A stretch of DNA of 64,000 nucleotides from the NCBI GenBank assembly GCA_021568835.1, contig JAKGSH010000010.1:558001-622000 (forward strand), given 5' to 3'. Each line of letters opens with the position of its first letter. Position 1 is the first letter of the stretch. Of this stretch, positions 61,978 through 64,000 are shown piece after piece. Origin of the DNA: Streptomyces sp. Tue 6430 (GTDB lineage Bacteria; Actinomycetota; Actinomycetes; Streptomycetales; Streptomycetaceae). The notes under the pieces are model-generated. The model saw nothing but the letters and a program-made list of their open reading frames with translations. It did no database searches and was not told where the DNA came from. The translations under genes and the position numbers were made by a program.

Positions 61978-62046
61978 GCCGGGAAGCCTGTCGACCGGGC
62001 GGGAGCATGCCAACAGGTTTTCGCGGCGGCCGTAGGGTGGATCCCG

Positions 62047-63011
62047 ATGAGACGCCGCACCGCTCCCCCGCCGTCCCCCTCCCGCAGCGTGACGGGGTCG
62101 ACCCGGTACGGGTGCGGCTGCCGGGCGGGGGCTCCTGGGCGACCGTGCGGGAGCACCTGACGCAGCGGTTCGGGCCGGAGCGGGCCGGGGCCGTGGACGC
62201 GCTGTTCGCGGCGGGGCGGATCGTCGGGGCCGACGGGCGGGCGGTGGCGGCGGACGCGGCGTACGTGCCGGGGATGTTCGTCTGGTTCCACCGGGACCTG
62301 CCCGCCGAGGAGCCGGTGCCGTTCCCGGTGGAGGTCGTGTACCGCGACGAGCACGTCGTCGTGGCCGACAAGCCCCACTTCCTCGCCACCACACCGCGCG
62401 GCAGCCACGTCACCGAGACCGCGCTGGCCCGGCTGCGGCGGGAGCTGGAGCTGCCCGCGCTGGGCGCCGCCCACCGCCTGGACCGGCTCACCGCGGGCCT
62501 GGTGCTGTTCACCGTGCGTCCCGAGGAGCGGGGTGCCTACCAGACCCTGTTCCGCGACCGCCTGGTCCGCAAGGTGTACGAGGCCGTCGCGCCGTACGAT
62601 CCGGGGCTGGCCCTGCCGGTGACCGTGCGCAGCCGGATCGTGAAGGAACGCGGGACGCTGACCGCCCGTGAGGTGCCGGGCGAGCCCAACGCGGTCAGCC
62701 GCGTCGAGCTGGCCGGGCACCTCACGGGCGGACTCGCCCGTTACCGGCTGATCCCGCGGACCGGGCAGACCCATCAGCTGCGGGTGCACATGACCGCGCT
62801 GGGCGTGCCCATCCTCGGCGACCCCCTCTACCCCGAGGTGACCGCCCCCGGACCGGCCGGCGACTTCCGGCGCCCGCTGCAACTGCTGGCGCGGGAGCTG
62901 GAGTTCACCGATCCGGTGACGGGGGTGGAGCACCGGTTGCGGAGCCGTCGGACGCTGGCCGCCCGGTCGTCGTACGACGGCCGGGGCGGCGGGCGCGCCG
63001 GGGATCAGTAG
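62047..63011 (+). CDS. RluA/RsuA-like pseudouridine synthase (frameshifted near the start)
   Basis: About 321 residues. Catalytic Asp in LGAAHRLDRLTAGLVLFTVR; VEVVYRDEHVVVADKPHFLA precedes it, and LIPRTGQTHQLRVHMTALGV with GDPLYPEV follows. It converts uridines in rRNA or tRNA to pseudouridine. From ATG 62047 (MRRRTAPPPSP) the frame shifts after a C run near 62080 into LPQRDGVDPVRVRLPG. An upstream start in the second frame at 62007 gives an atypical N-terminus. The stop overlaps that of the convergent P450 by 7 bp. Confidence 0.88.
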
Positions 63012-64000
63012 CCGCGCCACCAGTCGAGGAAGCGCCGCCAGCCGCTGGGCCGACGGGCCGGTTCCGCGGCGCGGGCCGCCGCGGGCTCGGACCGGGGCAC
63101 GGGCTGGTGCTCGGGCTGGTGCTCGGGCCGGTGCTCGGGCCGGAGCTGCTGCTCAGGCTGGGGCTGGTGCTCGGGCCGGGGCCGCGGGACGGTCGCCGGC
63201 CGGGGCTCGGCGGGCGGTGGCAGGAGGGTGGCCGGCGGAGCGGCGGGTACGGCGCCGGGCGCCGGCGTGGTGCCGGGGTCACCGGGACGACCGGACGCGG
63301 CGGCGGGAGCGCACCGTGGGCCGGCCTGACCATGACGTCCTGCTGGGGCTTGGGCTCGAAGCGGACCGGCAGTTCCATGAGGTGCCGGGAGGCGATCGAC
63401 GTCGTCCAGCGCAGGTCCTCCTCCGCGCAGGCGAGCTGCACGTCCGGCAGGCGGGTGAGCAGGGCGTCGACGCCGACGTCGGCGATGGCGCGCCCGATGT
63501 CCTGTCCGGGGCACTCGTGCGGACCGCCGCCGAAGGCGAGGTGGGCGCGGTTGCCCTGCATGCTGGCGGACAGGTCGGGACGGACCCGCGGGTCCACGTT
63601 GCCGGGCGCGGGCGCGAAGAGGAGGCCGTCGCCCCGGCGGATGCGCTGACCGCCCAGTTCGGTGTCCTGCTTGGCGAAGTAGGCGAAGACCGTGCTGAAC
63701 GGCGGCTCGTCCCACAGGGACTGCTCGACCGCCTCCGGCACCGTCATCTGCCCGCCGTTGAGCTGGGCGAGGAACCGCGGGTCGGTGAGGACCATCCGCA
63801 GGGCGTTGGAGAGCAGGTTGACCGTGGCCTCGTAGGCGGCGAAGAGCACCAGGCGCAGGTGCTCCCGGACCTCGTCGTCGGTCAGTTCCGCGGGGTCCAG
63901 CACGAGATGGCTGGTGAAGTCGTCCTGGGGCCGGGCGCGGCGGCGGGCGGTGAGCCGGCTCAGCGCCTCCATGACGTGGTGGTGACTGGCGATCGCGGTC
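63005..64000 (-). CDS. Cytochrome P450, CYP157-like, lacking the ExxR arginine (partial; frameshifted tail)
   Basis: The N-terminal part lies beyond the window. Visible: I-helix LRLVLFAAYEATVNLLSNAL, K-helix EAVEQSLWDEPPF where ExxR reads EQSLW, and the haem loop HLAFGGGPHECPGQDIGR with the Cys ligand. Loss of ExxR Arg is the known hallmark of CYP157, which accompanies conservons (cvn operons) in Streptomyces. By synteny this would be the P450 of the cvn9/rar locus. A Pro-rich C-terminal tail of about 90 residues has PEHQP-type repeats; the frame breaks near 63295 within it. Ends at TGA 63005. Confidence 0.85.
   Translation of the reverse strand, partial: DRDRQSPPRHGGAEPAHRPPPRPAPGRLHQPSRAGPRGTDRRRGPGAPAPGALRRLRGHGQPALQRPADGPHRPAVPRPAQRRADDGAGGGRAVPVGRAAVQHGLRLLRQAGHRTGRSAHPPGRRPPLRARARQRGPAGPSRPVRQHAGQPRPPRLRRRSARVPRTGHRARHRRRRRRRPAHPPAGRAARLRGGGPALDDVDRLPAPHGTAGPLRAQAPAGRHGQAGPRCAPAAASGRPGDPGTTPAPGAVPAAPPATLLPPPAEPRPATVPRPRPEHQPQPEQQLRPEHRPEHQPEHQPVPRSEPAAARAAEPARRPSGWRRFLDWWRGY

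Overview
The window is chromosomal DNA of a Streptomyces or very close relative. It is very GC-rich with third-position G/C bias and frequent GTG starts, and it carries typical actinobacterial families: MocR, NsdA-like regulator, DUF1844, DUF1918, a CYP157-type P450 and GlnA4. From memory, the gene order (argH; argC-J-B-D-R; pheS-pheT; a TrmH-type methylase, rplT, rpmI, infC; glnA4 and its GntR regulator; betaine transporter; P450) follows the S. coelicolor region around SCO1570 to SCO1626. No tRNA, rRNA, CRISPR array or intact insertion sequence was seen.

Layout. 1-1.8 kb: TetR/MFS efflux pair and an aldo/keto reductase. 1.9-3.4 kb: argH with ARG boxes. 3.5-6 kb: a secreted protein made of two near-identical 95-residue domains, a PNPOx-like protein and an L,D-transpeptidase-like secreted protein. 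6-9.4 kb: a putative extracytoplasmic flavin electron-transfer module (haem/FAD membrane reductase, a triple FMN-binding secreted protein, ApbE). 9.7-14.7 kb: the tightly overlapping argC-J-B-D-R operon with an ARG box. 14.7-25.6 kb: YfhO membrane protein, an internally deleted GH51 arabinofuranosidase, small enzymes, a MocR/EamA divergent pair, a GHL10 hydrolase and a 3-hydroxyacyl-CoA dehydrogenase. 25.6-28.95 kb: an accessory-looking patch bounded by two strong terminators, with an SDR/HTH divergent pair and a truncated ABC exporter. 29-39.3 kb: NUDIX, NsdA-like regulator, pheST, an orphan soluble histidine kinase, rRNA/tRNA methylase and infC-rpmI-rplT, whose long leader has an attenuator-like terminator. 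39.3-46.5 kb: DUF1844, SseB-like, serine hydrolase, mycosin with a proline-rich membrane partner, and a PLP aldolase-like enzyme. 46.7-52.1 kb: SDR, aldehyde dehydrogenase, GlnA4, a GntR regulator and a class-I amidotransferase, which together look like the gamma-glutamylation route for ethanolamine/amines. 52.1-64 kb: an octamer array, LysR/TDT transporter, a metal receptor with XRE-cupin regulator, a two-gene betaine transporter, 5'-3' exonuclease, iron-regulated siderophore reductase, GNAT, RluA-like synthase, and a partial CYP157-type P450 probably ending a conservon.

About twenty genes, including conserved ones such as argH, are broken by frame changes that behave as single-base losses in short G or C runs. 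In nearly all cases restoring one base per break gives the normal family length. I treat most of these as likely consensus errors rather than decay, list them as CDS spanning the whole gene, and give the break positions. A few features (the truncated ABC exporter, the deleted GH51) cannot be explained that way.
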